From the NCBI GenBank assembly GCA_015179125.1, contig WHVA01000030.1, positions 62,001 to 126,000 of the forward strand: a stretch of 64,000 nt of DNA. Reading direction: 5' to 3'. Positions 22,565 to 33,288 of this stretch are shown piece by piece (position 1 is the first letter of the stretch; each line of letters opens with the position of its first letter). The notes beneath the pieces were generated by a model. It did not search any database, was not told the DNA's origin, and saw only the letters and a program-made list of their open reading frames with translations. The stretch comes from Gautieria morchelliformis. Lineage: Eukaryota; Basidiomycota; Agaricomycetes; Gomphales; Gomphaceae. The translations under genes and the position numbers were made by a program.

Positions 22565-23818
22565 TTAATATTCTTTGAGTTTTGTATACGACACGTTCTG
22601 ATAGATCAAAGTGTTAGCTCTGACACCAAAGTCTTGAAGGGTTCCAAAACAGTCCCCGGTCAGTCCCACGTTGCAGATCCATAGCCTGCTGTTGTAGGCA
22701 GCGCGCGCTTGCCGTGCGTCCTTTACGGCTTGCGTGAGCTGCTCGTCGGGCAGCTGAGCGGTGTGGCTGTGGGCCACCGTCTCTTCGGCATTCTTGGCTA
22801 GTAGCTTGAGTGCCCGTGTGTGGTGGCGCGCGGCTGCGGCTTCTTTACGCTGCCAGTGTGCGACTTCAAGCTCTAAGCTCTCGGTCGTCGTTTCAGAGTC
22901 AGGCTCTGAGGCGACCTGATCCCTAACGATCTGTTGGATCGTTTTACGGCTGTCCGTTGGGGCAGCCGGTTGCTCCTGAGGTTCATTCCTGAACCTTACG
23001 TCCTGTTCGACCGGGACGGCTGGCGGCGGCATTTGCTGTTTGTCTCGCTCATTTCGGTGCACATTGCGACTGCGTTCGTTAGCTGCGGACTGTCACGAGC
23101 TCAGGCGAGTTGCGTCGCGTTCCCTGCGTGGGCAGAGTGCTTTCTGGACATCCTCCAGCGTGGCTGCGTCTTGCAGCCTGATCTCCTCCGCCTGGTGGAG
23201 TTCCTTGCCGATTGCCATTAGGGCAGCGGTGGCGTTGTCAAGCTGCGATGCCAGCTGATCGTCCTTGTGGCGCGTCAGCGTGCTTCGGTGCAGCGCAGCC
23301 TGCACCTGTTTGTTCAGGGCCTCTGCCATCTCGTGGTCGATGGCGTGAGCCCTCGAGCTCTTGCGACTAGAGCTCGAGTATTCCGAGTCCTGACCATCGT
23401 CTGGGGCTCATCTTTTTTGCCGTTGTCCTCCTTCAGGGACGATCGTCGTCGCTCTACTTCGTGAGCGTCGGTTTGAGTCGTGGCTTTGTGCCCGTCTCGA
23501 CGTTGTTGCTCTACCGTCTGACGACGGCGAGACTTCTCTGCCCTTTCCTTTGTCCTCGGGCAGAGGGAGATGGGGGGGCGGTGCCGGCTCGTCGCTCGGC
23601 GTCGTCTCTTCTTTGGCCACGCTCGACGAGATGTGGTCGGGGTTTTCCTCGTTCTCTACTGAGGGGACGAGGGCGGTGAGATCTACGATCTCTCCGTCTT
23701 CTATCGTCCTGGTCTCCTGGTCCAGGATAGCGTCAGCCGTCGTGTCACTAGGCTGCGCCTGGGGTGTGGACCTTGAGCTCGTCGCTCTTGTCCATCTTCG
23801 ACTGCGTGGAATCATCAT
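22565..23818 (-). pseudogene. N-terminal Gag-like region of Gypsy B (upstream frame)
   Basis: Three open minus-strand pieces lie between the 5' LTR and the insert. 23818-23408 is Ser/Pro/Glu-rich, with the acidic DGEIVDLTALVPSVENEE. 23329-23093 is helical (QVQAALHRSTLTRHKDDQLA). 23062-22565 is helical, with ELEVAHWQRKEAAAARHHTR. They read as one disordered then coiled-coil N-terminal Gag segment broken by frameshifts. After the 1.5-kb insert the frame could continue into 21065-20850. I recognise no named domain; placement between the 5' LTR and the capsid is the main argument. Confidence 0.5.
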
Positions 23819-23956
23819 GCTCGCAGCCGACAGTAGAGGGTCTACTGGAGGGTCTCAACGATGTTTAGTCGTCGACGCAACGATCTTTTTCAAGATTGCT
23901 TCGAATCCACTATCGGTTGGTCGCGTGGCGATCAACCGCAAGATAGTTCAAAAAGG

Positions 23957-24170
23957 TGTAAAGATGTCGATCTTAGGACCTTGTATCACAAGGGCACTGC
24001 AGAACTTGACCAATGAGTGGTATTCTGAATGCTACGTAGTGACAGGTAAGAGTAAGATGCGATGGGGACCGCTAGCCAGTTCCCACGCATAAACTATACA
24101 GTGGGTCCCTAAGGGGCCCACTGGGATTATGTAATAACTAATGTACATGTAGGTACATGGGTTATTTACA
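23957..24170 (-). repeat. Family-B Gypsy 5' LTR
   Basis: Direct repeat of 15134-15346. On the coding (minus) strand it is upstream of Gag. Confidence 0.93.
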
Positions 24171-24464
24171 TAGGCACAGCTAGGCTAGCATGAGGGCCAG
24201 CAGGGCAGCTAAAGGGTACTCCCGGTCAGTAGCCAACCGGAGGCCAGGTCCTTACAAAAACCCAGTGCAAAGGCCACTGGTTTGACTATGAAGCTGTAAG
24301 GGCAACTCTCCTTAGACAGCGGAAATCATGCGTCAGGCAGAGAGGGATCCAAAGAAGAAAGGATAGGGACCCTCACTGCCAGCACACTGACTAGATACTC
24401 ACACCGTCACACACCCCTTCACATCTCCTGGGGCACTCACCTCATAAGCAACATCAGGCCTGAC

Positions 24465-25453
24465 TGTCATGACCCATTTATTTCTTGTACCCAGATATCC
24501 CTATTTTCCCTTTCACCACTCCTCCTCTATGTTCGCTCCATTCGCCCTTCGCCGAATTCGCCGAATGACCATTCGCTACTCACATCATTCGCCAGCAGGC
24601 ACGCCATCAAAAACGATCGACATCCTTTGCCCGGCGTGATGGTTCATCACTGGCCCCATCATCTTCCCGACTCAACCCCCTTTAGGTGTTTGTATGGCTG
24701 GAACACATTTGTGGGACATCCTACCCATACATTGTGTGGGATCAACCCAGCAGATGAAGAGTCCGTGCAGGGTAACGTGTATGCAGGTCTCAAGGTGTGT
24801 TTTCTTACATAGGTACCTTTGTCCTCTCTCACCCCCCATTGTTTCATGTTTGCGCTCCTCTCCTTCTCCATTGTATATGTGTTTCATCTATTTGTATCCT
24901 GACTGCACACCCCTATCCAGCCCTGACTCATGACGGCCTCTTTCCTATTTGCTGATATCACATGAGCATTCGGTATAAGTAGTTTGCGTTCACATGTATA
25001 TTCTGCAGTTCAATTATCATACGGCTACCTTGTGCAAAAGCTTGACCTCACTGTGATTGTCATCTTCAGCCCTCTTCTATAGATTCCTATCTTAGACCAG
25101 AGAAGGACTTAAGCACTACTGGTGAGTTTTCATACTTCACCTTCATTACCTTAGCCTTCATATTATTATCGGTGCTGTCGGCGAAGGGCTCCGAAGGAGC
25201 ACCTTTGCCGGCCAAAGGATTGTTACTGCTAGACAACCTTTCCATGAGACCTTGCACATTACATTGTTGAGTGTCACGGGCTATTTCGCTATGACTGTAG
25301 ATAGGGTGAGCCCCGTTCGGGCAGCCCTCTTACACTCTGAACAATTATTGGTTCATCTTATTCGCCGAACTACATATTTCATTGCACAAGCTATTTGGGC
25401 ATTCATTGTGTTCACTAATACACGATATTAATGCCTAAAAACCAATCTTGACA
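24465..25453 (+). mobile_element. Solo LTR, Gypsy family A, TSD CTGAC
   Basis: Starts TGTCATGACCCATTT and ends CCAATCTTGACA; flanked by CTGAC at 24460-24464 and 25454-25458. It is 989 bp, complete, in the opposite orientation to the copy at 5095. It includes a dense TTCGC-motif region at 24534-24600. Confidence 0.92.
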
Positions 25454-25458
25454 CTGAC

Positions 25459-25884
25459 CTCTGTGGCGATCACCTAATGTGTACGACCCTGCACAGAACT
25501 CCAGCATCACTCCAGGATGGAAGCCAAAGCCAAGGGTCCAGGATCTCGGCTTTGGGGCCAAGAGGATGCAGGGACAGGTTGGGGGCTCAGGACATACTCA
25601 GACCTGGGCCAGGGCCAAGCTCAGAACTTTGGAAGGGGGTTCCCCTGACAGAAGCCTCAATCCCTCCAGTGCCATGAGTATGACCTTCTGTACTGGAAAT
25701 GTTGTTGCTAATGTTTGCCACCAGTTGGGCTGAGGAATAGTAGCAGCAGCAGCTCAGAGACACATACCAAGGGCCAATGCCACCACCCAGATTTCCAAGG
25801 CAGTGATTCATGAGAACATGATGCAGATGAATGTCGCGATGATGAGAACCCATGAGATGCCATGCAGACCATCAAGAATATGGC
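25459..25884. other. Unassigned stretch
   Basis: Short frames at 25477-25733 show no known domain. I see nothing definite here. Confidence 0.35.
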
Positions 25885-26863
25885 TGTCAGGATTGGTTCT
25901 TTTAGGGTTTAATAGCGGGTGTCAATGAATTCGAGACATCCAAACACAGCAAACCAAGAGGTCCCTGTGTGAATCGACTATGTAGCTGGCGAAGAGTACC
26001 AGACTACTACTAGTACTATGTGGGGGTACACGATAGATGAACCCCAAGTCTACAGTCGAAGCGAAGCCTTTACAACACTTGGCGAAATCATCTGAAGTGA
26101 TGAGGAAGGGTTATCTGAGATAGATGATCCCCTCATCAGCAAAGGCACTCCTTGAGAGGCCTTCGCTAACAGGCTCAGAGGAATTCCAAAGCTTTGGAGT
26201 AGGGAGAATTGATGGTGTCAACTCACAAGTGATGTTCCTGGCCTTGATAAAGGTGGAGGCACAATGGGAGGGTTGAGTTCAAGAGTTGGTTCACAAGTGA
26301 GCAAGGTGAAGCACAAGGAAGACATGATAATTGAACTGGGGAACATACATGCTGGACGAGTCCTTTTTATAGAGAATACATGTATGCTACTGGCGAATGG
26401 GGAAGAGGCCGAATAGTTTGGAATATTACAAAGAATGCACAGTCACGTTACAAACAAAGGGGAGACATACTGTATGGAGTGGAAACAGGAGCGAAGCTAA
26501 TTCTAACAAAAAGAAGGGGCATCCAAAAGATTAGTAGAGATTCTGAGCCTTGGCAACTCCTACCATCCTGCCCTGCGGCAGTACTAGTCCTATCGATCCC
26601 AACCTGCATGGAGGCTGCAGCCAACACTGTCCAAATTTGTTCTGAGCATGAGGGTCATTCATGGAGTGGGAGTTTTAACAGGTGATGGGTTCCATGATTG
26701 ACGATGGCTCCACAACCCGGTGTCCTGGCAGGAATGATGGGATCAGCAAATGCGAAAGGGATACTGCGAAGAATACTTCAGCAAATGGCTTGAAGTTTCA
26801 ATAGCGGGGATGTTTCTTCACTAGATGTTGATGGCTGGTTCGTAGAATAAACAAATCATGACA
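25885..26863. mobile_element. Divergent family-A-like LTR
   Basis: Starts TGTCAGGATTGGTTCTTTTAGG and ends AATAAACAAATCATGACA, with the same internal order of blocks as family A (an AAAGGCACTCCTT..GCC block, then ATTGAACTGGGGAACATACATG). It is much more diverged than the other copies, hence older or a sister family. The flanks (ATGGC and CATGG) do not match, so no target duplication is claimed. Confidence 0.65.
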
Positions 26864-26883
26864 CATGGTACCTGTATGATACT

Positions 26884-27178
26884 ATCCCATTGCACTATTA
26901 TATACAATAGGCAAGGTCCTGTCGGCATGCGTAGCAGAAGGTCTGGCCAAAATGATGGAAAAGTGTCAGCTGCTGCCAAAAAACCACTATGGATGCACAC
27001 AACAACCGACACCCTCCACCTCCACTACACCATTGTGGAGACCAAGGAGAAAGGGCAGGGTAATAGGTCTCCTCTTCCTAGACATCAAAGGGGCATTCCC
27101 AAGCATCATACTAAACTGACTGATACACAACATGCGGTGGAGAGGAATACCAGAAGAGTACAATGACATGCCACTGGC
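26884..27178 (+). pseudogene. Non-LTR (LINE) reverse transcriptase fragment
   Basis: In one plus frame the sequence reads PIALLYTIGKVLSACVAEGL, then QLLPKNHYGC, then a shift, then GLLFLDIKGAFPSI and IHNMRWRGIPEEY. This is the order of the fingers/palm blocks of fungal LINE RTs, and LDIKGAFPS carries the first catalytic Asp. The YxDD block and everything downstream are absent. It lies directly beside the divergent LTR. Confidence 0.75.
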
Positions 27179-27738
27179 AGCTTGTGCATTGTGGACTCCA
27201 TCATAAACACCAGCTTGAAAATTCCTGCAATTTTATTAATTTAGCTGAAATCCCAAGATTTGCCCCTAACCTTCATGGGAGGTGCTGTCTCTGAGGTATG
27301 ACATGTTCCCAATGCAGCATCATAGTCTGGAGCACTATTCTTAAGCCATAACATGAAGCGTTGAAGGCTACCATTTGTAGCCCCTGTAGGCAGGCAAGAT
27401 ATTATTGCAGAAGGAATTTCTGTCAGATTGTAGCCAAAGGCAGACCAAGGAGAAACAGAGTGAGAGTCACCTTATCTGCCTATTCACTAGTTTCAGGCAC
27501 GAGAGATCTGTATGAAACAGGACAACCAGTGAATGAACACGCTCTAAACAATTACAGCCCTTGTAGATGTGGTGAAGTTGATGTTGGACGAGATCATCAT
27601 ATATATCGCGTATAGTATACGTTTCGCGCATATAGAGGATGGTTTTGAATGGGGAATTCATTCTCTTCTGTGTGCCACAAGTTACAAGCTTAGCCTAGAT
27701 AATATATCTCTTCAGTGCATTCTGCAAACGCTAATGAT
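27179..27738. other. Intergenic region downstream of the F-box gene
   Basis: Short frames without known domains (for example 27361-27615). This probably includes the 3' UTR and terminator of the minus-strand F-box gene. Confidence 0.4.
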
Positions 27739-29544
27739 TCATTGGCGTATTCGCCTCGCCTTCTTGTTCGACATGTGAAACTGGCAGCTTACTGTCCTGA
27801 CCCTAGCCCTCAGCCATTCCGGTACTGTGGGATCGATTCTTACACAGCCATCTAGATGAATTGCTTCGATCTTCACGGGGACCGACGTTTGCGAAGAAGT
27901 TGACGTCGCCTCGGGAGTCTCTGCCAAGCGAGGCTTCACAAGCCGCACAATGGGTCCGCCATTAAGATTTGTACAATGTGAGAAATCCACATGCTTGAGT
28001 AGGGGGCAATTCAGCCTCGTCTGTCCATCGACCTGCTGACTGCCACTGACGACGTCAACTACGCTATCAACGAGGCTCGCCGAGTGAGTGATTTCCAATT
28101 TGGTTATTCTCGACAAAGTCTGTAGAAAGGGTGCCAGACGTGCTGCAGAAAAGGAACAAGTGTGCATGGTGAGCTCGGCGAGCGCCATAGGAGCGGGTTC
28201 GAATGCATCCATCACTTGGTCTGCGGGAGAAAGGCACTGGGAAATGGCGAAGCGTTCAAGGAGTGGCAGGGATAGCTGTGCCACCAACACCCTAGCATTC
28301 ATAGGTCCCAGGAGTTCAAGGTGAGTAAGATTGGAGAGCACAATTCGCTCATCCCCGCGGAAAGAGCCCACTTCCATCGCCGACCCCGTCTCCAAAACCA
28401 ATTTCTCCAAATGTGGATTAGCAACCAGTAACGCACGTAGGTGGTCTGTAGTTGGATTTCCTTCCTGCCCCGTCCTGATGATTAGGATACGTAAACTAGA
28501 AAGTCGAGGCGCGACGATTGACCAATCAACCAAGACATAATCCAGAATGAGTGAGCGGGCACTACTCATACGGTCCAAGGGAACGAGAGGACCTATGGGG
28601 GAGAGGATTTCCAACTGGTGCTTCTTTAGAGACAAATGGATGTGTTCTAGATCGAGGGTTTGAACATTCGGGAAGCTAAGTAATGGGCTGGTCAAGTGGA
28701 TCACATCCACCTCACAACGGACAGATTTGAGTGAGCTGAAGAAACTTGGTCCACAGACTTTCAAAGCATCCCGAAGTTGGAGCATCGATATGGTGTGGCG
28801 GACTCGTAGATCTGTGATCCGGTGTCTAGAGCGTTCCCACCACAATGCGAACTTCTTGACAGGGTTCATATGTGATAACGTGACAGATTGCCACAAACTA
28901 GGCATCGAAAGTGAAACCGTCCGCCAGTGGGAGCAAACCATACCTGCCACGACCGGGAAAGTAGACGCCATTTCCGTGGCGTAGAGGAAAACTTCGGATA
29001 TCAACTCGACGGGCAACTTGGAGAAGTAAGGCGTCTTCGGTGCCTTCCTAAGAATGTCTTCATCTCTGGCGTTTGAGATTGTACTTTGTAGTGTTTCTAA
29101 TTCCAAGCGACGTGCTGGGTGATGATTGTGGACGCGTTCCAGCGCGAGACGGATCATGTCCAAAGCAACATCGTACTTTTCCAGTTGCAAGAAAAGGCGC
29201 GCGGATCGAGCATATCCCTGGAAAACGTTAGTGACTCGTGACTAGTCCTTCCAAAATGACCTACATGACGCATCTCTGGAGCGAGTTCGATGGCTTTACG
29301 AGAATCTCTCAGTGCTTGCCTGAATTTACCAAGCTTCTCAAGGACAGCCGCACGCGAATCGTATACATTATACCGCCTTCCACCGTTTTCTATTGCCTGT
29401 GAAGTTGTGTGAACAGGTGGTCAACTGATATTGAATATGATAAAAGCCTTTAAGCACCTCGTCGAAGCTTTTGAGTGCCTTTTCATACTCGGATGTGCGA
29501 AAAGCAATGACACCTTTCCGGAATGACTCTTCCCATGAAGACAT
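27739..29544 (-). CDS. TPR-F-box-LRR protein (Dia2/Pof3-like architecture), 3 exons, 565 residues
   Basis: Substrate-recognition subunit of an SCF ubiquitin ligase by domain logic. Exons 29544-29458, 29396-29265 and 29217-27739 join in phase 0 with GT-AG introns of 61 and 47 nt. Residues 1-110 form TPR-like helices (ESFRKGVIAFRTSEYEKAL; VLEKLGKFRQALRDSRKAIE; LFLQLEKYDVALDMIRLALE). Residues ~130-180 form the F-box (FSKLPVELISEVFLYATEM..CSHWRTVSLSMPSLWQ). The rest is leucine-rich repeats with L..LxLxx patterns (TLDLEHIHLSLKK; LTHLELLGP; LKHVDFSHCTNLNGG). The order TPR, F-box, LRR is that of yeast Dia2 and fission-yeast Pof3, which act in replication-fork and genome stability. Many Agaricomycete F-box paralogues share it, so orthology is not claimed. 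The reading frame is intact. Degenerate partial copies lie at 36395-37150 and 41040-42030. Confidence 0.8.
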
Positions 29545-30218
29545 TGTGTGTGAACACGGGGATGAGGATGCACGTACGACTACGTTGTGGACGCGTTGTT
29601 GTACCACCACCGAATTTGCCATTTTACCTAATCTTCTCACGCATCGCAATGGCGTGCCTGAGTACATTATGTAATATACGGCTGATGGGGACTCTGAGCA
29701 ACTGGACACATGCTGATACTTACTGGCACTCCAACATTCAGGCTTAAATACAACATCTTGAATCTCCTGGAACTCATAGCAAGCTGGACGTACTATCAAG
29801 CTTGGCATATACTACCAACACTATAGAGACAACTGTTATGAAGTAATACCTGCCTCAACATATCCACCGTAACCGTACCTGCTTAAGTCCGTTGCTCCTT
29901 TTTTTAGAGAATGTCAACGAAGTGGTCGGATCAGTGACCACTGCGACGCGTATTCGACAGCTGTGTATCTCCACCATCTACCTGGAGAATATTGCTACAC
30001 GTACGTACCATTTATGGATGGCTTACAGGTGACGCATGTAGCACCACATTCAGGCCCTTAGGGTAGAACCTCATCCAATTTACCAGATCTTGAGACAGTC
30101 ACTCCACGGCCCCTGCGGATTGCGCCATCCGATGGCAAATGGCGCCAGGCGTATCTAGAGTAGATAGTTGTAGTGACTAAATCAGTGTGCGGGCACGCGC
30201 ACCTCCTTTCCGCAGATC
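29545..30218. promoter_or_regulatory. Divergent promoter region between F-box and MFS genes
   Basis: The F-box gene (-) and the MFS gene (+) start 674 bp apart, head to head, so the interval must carry both promoters. I see no definite TATA box or named operator. Confidence 0.45.
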
Positions 30219-32361
30219 ATGTCTTCTCATGACAAAGATCAATTCTACGATGACCAAAGGGGATCATTTGATGAAGGCTTGCCAGAGGTTTTGCCCGTGG
30301 AGCAGCATGGGAAGAGATCTCAGAAGGAATGGGAGAAGGTCAGACGCCGGATAGGTATGCAGCACCGTTACATCAATACAACGAAGTTGAAATGTCCCAA
30401 GATTTACGCATCATGCCTTGGCTTTGCCTAACGTACCTGGTTATGCGCATAGACATCAACAACATCGCGAACGCTGCAATCATGAACATAGAAAAAGGGC
30501 ACGGCATCAAGACAGATTTGAATTTGAGTCCCCAGCAGTGGACCTGGGTCGTGGTCAGTTATTTCTTAATTTCAGAGATAGTTCGTGATCGAGGGAAGGA
30601 CTTACACACGGGAGTACTCTAGGCGTGTTTCTTCTATCCTTATGCCGCTTTCGAGCCGCTCTCAACCCTTGTCATGCACAAGTTCACACCCAGCAGATGG
30701 ATAGGGCGTATAATGATATCTTGGGGTATGTTTCTCCTAGAACCTCGTGTCGATGTTCTGAACTGCAGTTCCAGGCATCGTGTCTTGTTCAATCGCTTCC
30801 GTTCAGAACTACGGAGGTATCATAACTACTCGTGTCCGTGAGTCAGCTGAGCTCCATGCCTATCATATTTGACTCGTTCAACATCGGACCATTCTAGTTC
30901 TGGGAGCCATGGAATCTGGTTACTGTATGTCCAGATCTCCTGCCAGAATGCTAACCACGTCTCACGAACGGCGAATCACATAGATCCATGTGTCATATAC
31001 TACCTCGCGTTCTTCTTCCGCCCAGAGGAGCTCGCACTGCGGGTCGCACTGTTTTATTCCTTTGGTCAAATCTCGGGGTTCGTTGGCGGTTTCCTTGGAT
31101 TTGCGGTCTCTTTCGCCGATGGAAGGATCCATGCATGGCGTTGGCTCTTCATCATAGGTATGCATCGACTGCATACATACGCTCCTTCGCAGCGGATCCT
31201 GACTCTATAATGCTGCTTCCTATAGAGGGCCTGCCTGCCATATTGATGGGGATTGGGACGATATTCATTCTCCCCAATTTTCCCGAGACGGCCAAATTCC
31301 TCAGCGAGGACGAAAAGGCGCTTGTCGCTTCTCGGCTCTCAAAGCACGCCCCGAGAAAGAACTCACATACATGGGACCCCAAGCAAGCACGCGAATTATT
31401 CCTAAGCCCCACGTTCTACAGCTTCAAGTAATCCTACCTTTCGAATATTCAGAACACGACTGATTCATGGTACTTCTGGCAGCTTAGCGTGGCTTTTCCA
31501 TGCCGTCGGTGGCTTTGGGCTCGCCCTCGTACTTCCCACTGTGATATTTGATCTGGGTACTTAATATCATCCTGCCGTAGCCTTCGAGCCATCTGACAGT
31601 CAACGCAGGATTCCAGAGTTCGGCAATGAGCAATGTGCTGGCTATGCCACCGTCTTTGCTCACGTTTGTTCTCTTGAATACTTTGGGCTGGTTCGTCCAT
31701 AGTGGTCGCTTCAACCCTTTCCTGGTCGCATCACTATGTATGGTGGTATTTTATGTATCTGGCTTATCTGATGTGGCTGATATACCTTCAGTGGAAGTTG
31801 TAAACATCATTTGCTGTATCATCCTTCTGACCGTCAAGGTATGTGTTTCTTAGTCCCAGGGCGAGCAGTTCTCATATCCGACATTGAGACAGGTCAACGT
31901 GGTCAAGTACCTAGCGCTGATGGTCGCTAGTGGTACAGCGGGGTCTGTCTATCCAATTCTTTGGCCTGCACGGGTCAAAGCAGCCAGAGGTACCACCAGG
32001 TTTGGCAATTGTGCTTCAGAGCGTCTTTCGATCTTACTTAAATTTTCGTCTACAATTCAGCGCCGGGTTGGCGATTGGCTTCACGAACGCCTGCTCACAG
32101 TTTCAAGGCATTCTTGGCCCACAAGTCTTTCTCCGTAAGTTCCCGTGTTTGCCTTGTTCCTGGACAGAAACCGAATATTCCCTCTCTATAGCATCTTTTG
32201 GACCGGAGTATCGGGTGTCGTTTATTGTGTGCTGCGGTTTACTTTTTGGCGCAATCGTGTGTATTGTGGCCTCCTGGTGGCTCATGCGAGGCGATTTTGA
32301 CCATGTTCCCTCCCCGGAGAAAGCAGGACATTCCAGTAAGGAATTGGAGGTGTCGGATTGA
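30219..32361 (+). CDS. MFS transporter, anion:cation symporter (Dal5/Tna1-like) family, left copy
   Basis: Plasma-membrane permease of the allantoate/nicotinate-type ACS family; substrate unknown. The coding sequence is split by many short introns. In order the exons give MSSHDKDQFYDDQ (start), the TM1 block RIMPWLCLTYLVMRIDINN, LSPQQWTWVV, CFFYPYAAFEPLSTLVMHKF, TPSRWIGRIMISWG, NYGGIITTRV, GAMESGYY, FFFRPEELALRVALFYSFGQ, GLPAILMGIGTIFILPNFPE, SLAWLFHAVGGFGLALVLPT, SNVLAMPPSLLTFVLLNTLG, TAGSVYPILWPARV, GLAIGFTNACSQFQGILGPQ and a soluble tail. All 12 helices seem present and I find no stop inside the inferred exons. Some introns are unusually short (about 32 nt after exon 1). It is the left arm of an inverted duplication with 33289-35433. 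Confidence 0.82.
30603..32293. repeat. Inverted-repeat core, left arm
   Basis: Reverse-complement match to about 33357-35040. Frames translated from both arms are identical along this core. Outside it the arms differ noticeably: the first exons, and the last ~25 codons starting GDFDHVPS versus GEFDPITS. Confidence 0.88.
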
Positions 32362-33288
32362 TCGATCTCGGCTGAAATTACAAGTTTATTGAGGCTCAAC
32401 AATTCATGTACAAACAGGGAAATTTTTCGAGGTGATTATTAAATCACCATGTAACATTCATTCCGATGGTGTGTCACGTTTGGCTTCGTCAGGCTCATGA
32501 AAGCAATTATATAAATGCGCGTGCTAACCTGGCACTCGTCTGGATCATGAGAATAATATGTACTGTAAGCTGGCGTAAACGTCCCCCGAGTCACCGCCAT
32601 CAATATCTATGGTGTAGCTGGTAGATTCAATCAGCTAGATTGCTCTATAAAAACCAGTGTTTGTAGCAAAACATGAGTACATATAGGGTAATGCCGATTG
32701 CGATTAACTTTTAAGTTACACTCTAAGTATGTCGGCCAACTTCGAACATCCTGATTACCGTTATCAAGTCTCGCAGTATATGGCTTCGTAAGCCGCTTCA
32801 GGCCGTTCCTGACGATTCCTGATGACACGTTCATAGGCCTGATATGGTCAAAGACACCTGATACCGATTTCCGACGTTGATCCGTTTGAAGTGCTCTTCT
32901 TTTGTTACCGGAACCATTGCCCATTCTGAGGGGACAATTTTGCTATCGCGGAACCCATCGTTTTTGGCAAGGATGTATCACCGAATAAGGTGCTATCGTA
33001 GCGAACAGCTACGGTAATCATTGCCTATATAGGTCGGACCATCAGCTACGCCCAAACTAACCGTTCAATATTTCTGATTTATAATGTACGCCTCCCTTAC
33101 TAACCTCCGAAAAAGAAATGTGAATTTACTTTAAGGGTCAACCCATTGTGCGACATACACTGACACTGCATCAACGGCCGGTGGATGATCATGCATACTT
33201 GTCTAATTGCCTATGACGTATCGCTGTTTGTACCTCTGTGTAGACAGTCCTCGATAAAGTTAACAGGCATAATTTCTGCTAAGGTAGT
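32362..33288. other. Spacer of the large inverted duplication
   Basis: Lies between the two convergent MFS genes and contains the centre of symmetry (about 32.8 kb). No gene recognised; short frames only. Confidence 0.5.

Larger units (their letters stand above)
21071..22582. mobile_element. 1.5-kb foreign insert within Gypsy B, candidate TSD TGTAT
   Basis: The Gypsy-B coding sequence is broken between 21066 and 22587. The pentamer TGTAT occurs at both borders (21066-21070 and 22583-22587), and removing the insert with one pentamer joins two open minus-strand frames. The insert's ends (GGGATCC... and ...GAGTTT) do not show TG...CA or inverted repeats, so its class is unknown. It has no long frame. 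It holds 13 TGACTCA sites, a TATA box and leader-like sequence, so it reads like a promoter, perhaps an LTR or part of one. Confidence 0.55.
15134..24170 (-). mobile_element. Gypsy family B, chromodomain retrotransposon (9.0 kb), decayed
   Basis: Two LTRs in direct orientation (15134-15346, 213 bp; 23957-24170, 214 bp; TGTAAAGATG...GTTATTTACA) differ by about four substitutions and one indel. Read on the minus strand, the order is 5' LTR, N-terminal Gag-like region, a 1.5-kb foreign insert, Gag, zinc knuckle, protease, RT, RNase H, integrase, chromodomain, a small 3' frame, then a polypurine tract (AGAGGGGGAGGG at 15347-15358) and the 3' LTR. Integrase before the LTR and a C-terminal chromodomain define a chromovirus-type Gypsy. 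I find no matching 5-bp target duplication (TGATA on the left, TAGGC on the right). Confidence 0.92.

Noticed and set aside
23930-23956. tRNA primer-binding site next to the Gypsy-B 5' LTR
   Set aside because: The sequence after the LTR on the minus strand (CCTTTTTGAACTATC) does not match a tRNA 3' end that I can name with confidence.
25885-26863. Target duplication for the divergent LTR
   Set aside because: Flanks are ATGGC and CATGG; shifting the ends by one base does not give a perfect match, so none is claimed.
30962-31412. Minus-strand frames inside the MFS gene
   Set aside because: Antisense shadows of transmembrane segments; the plus strand carries the family motifs.
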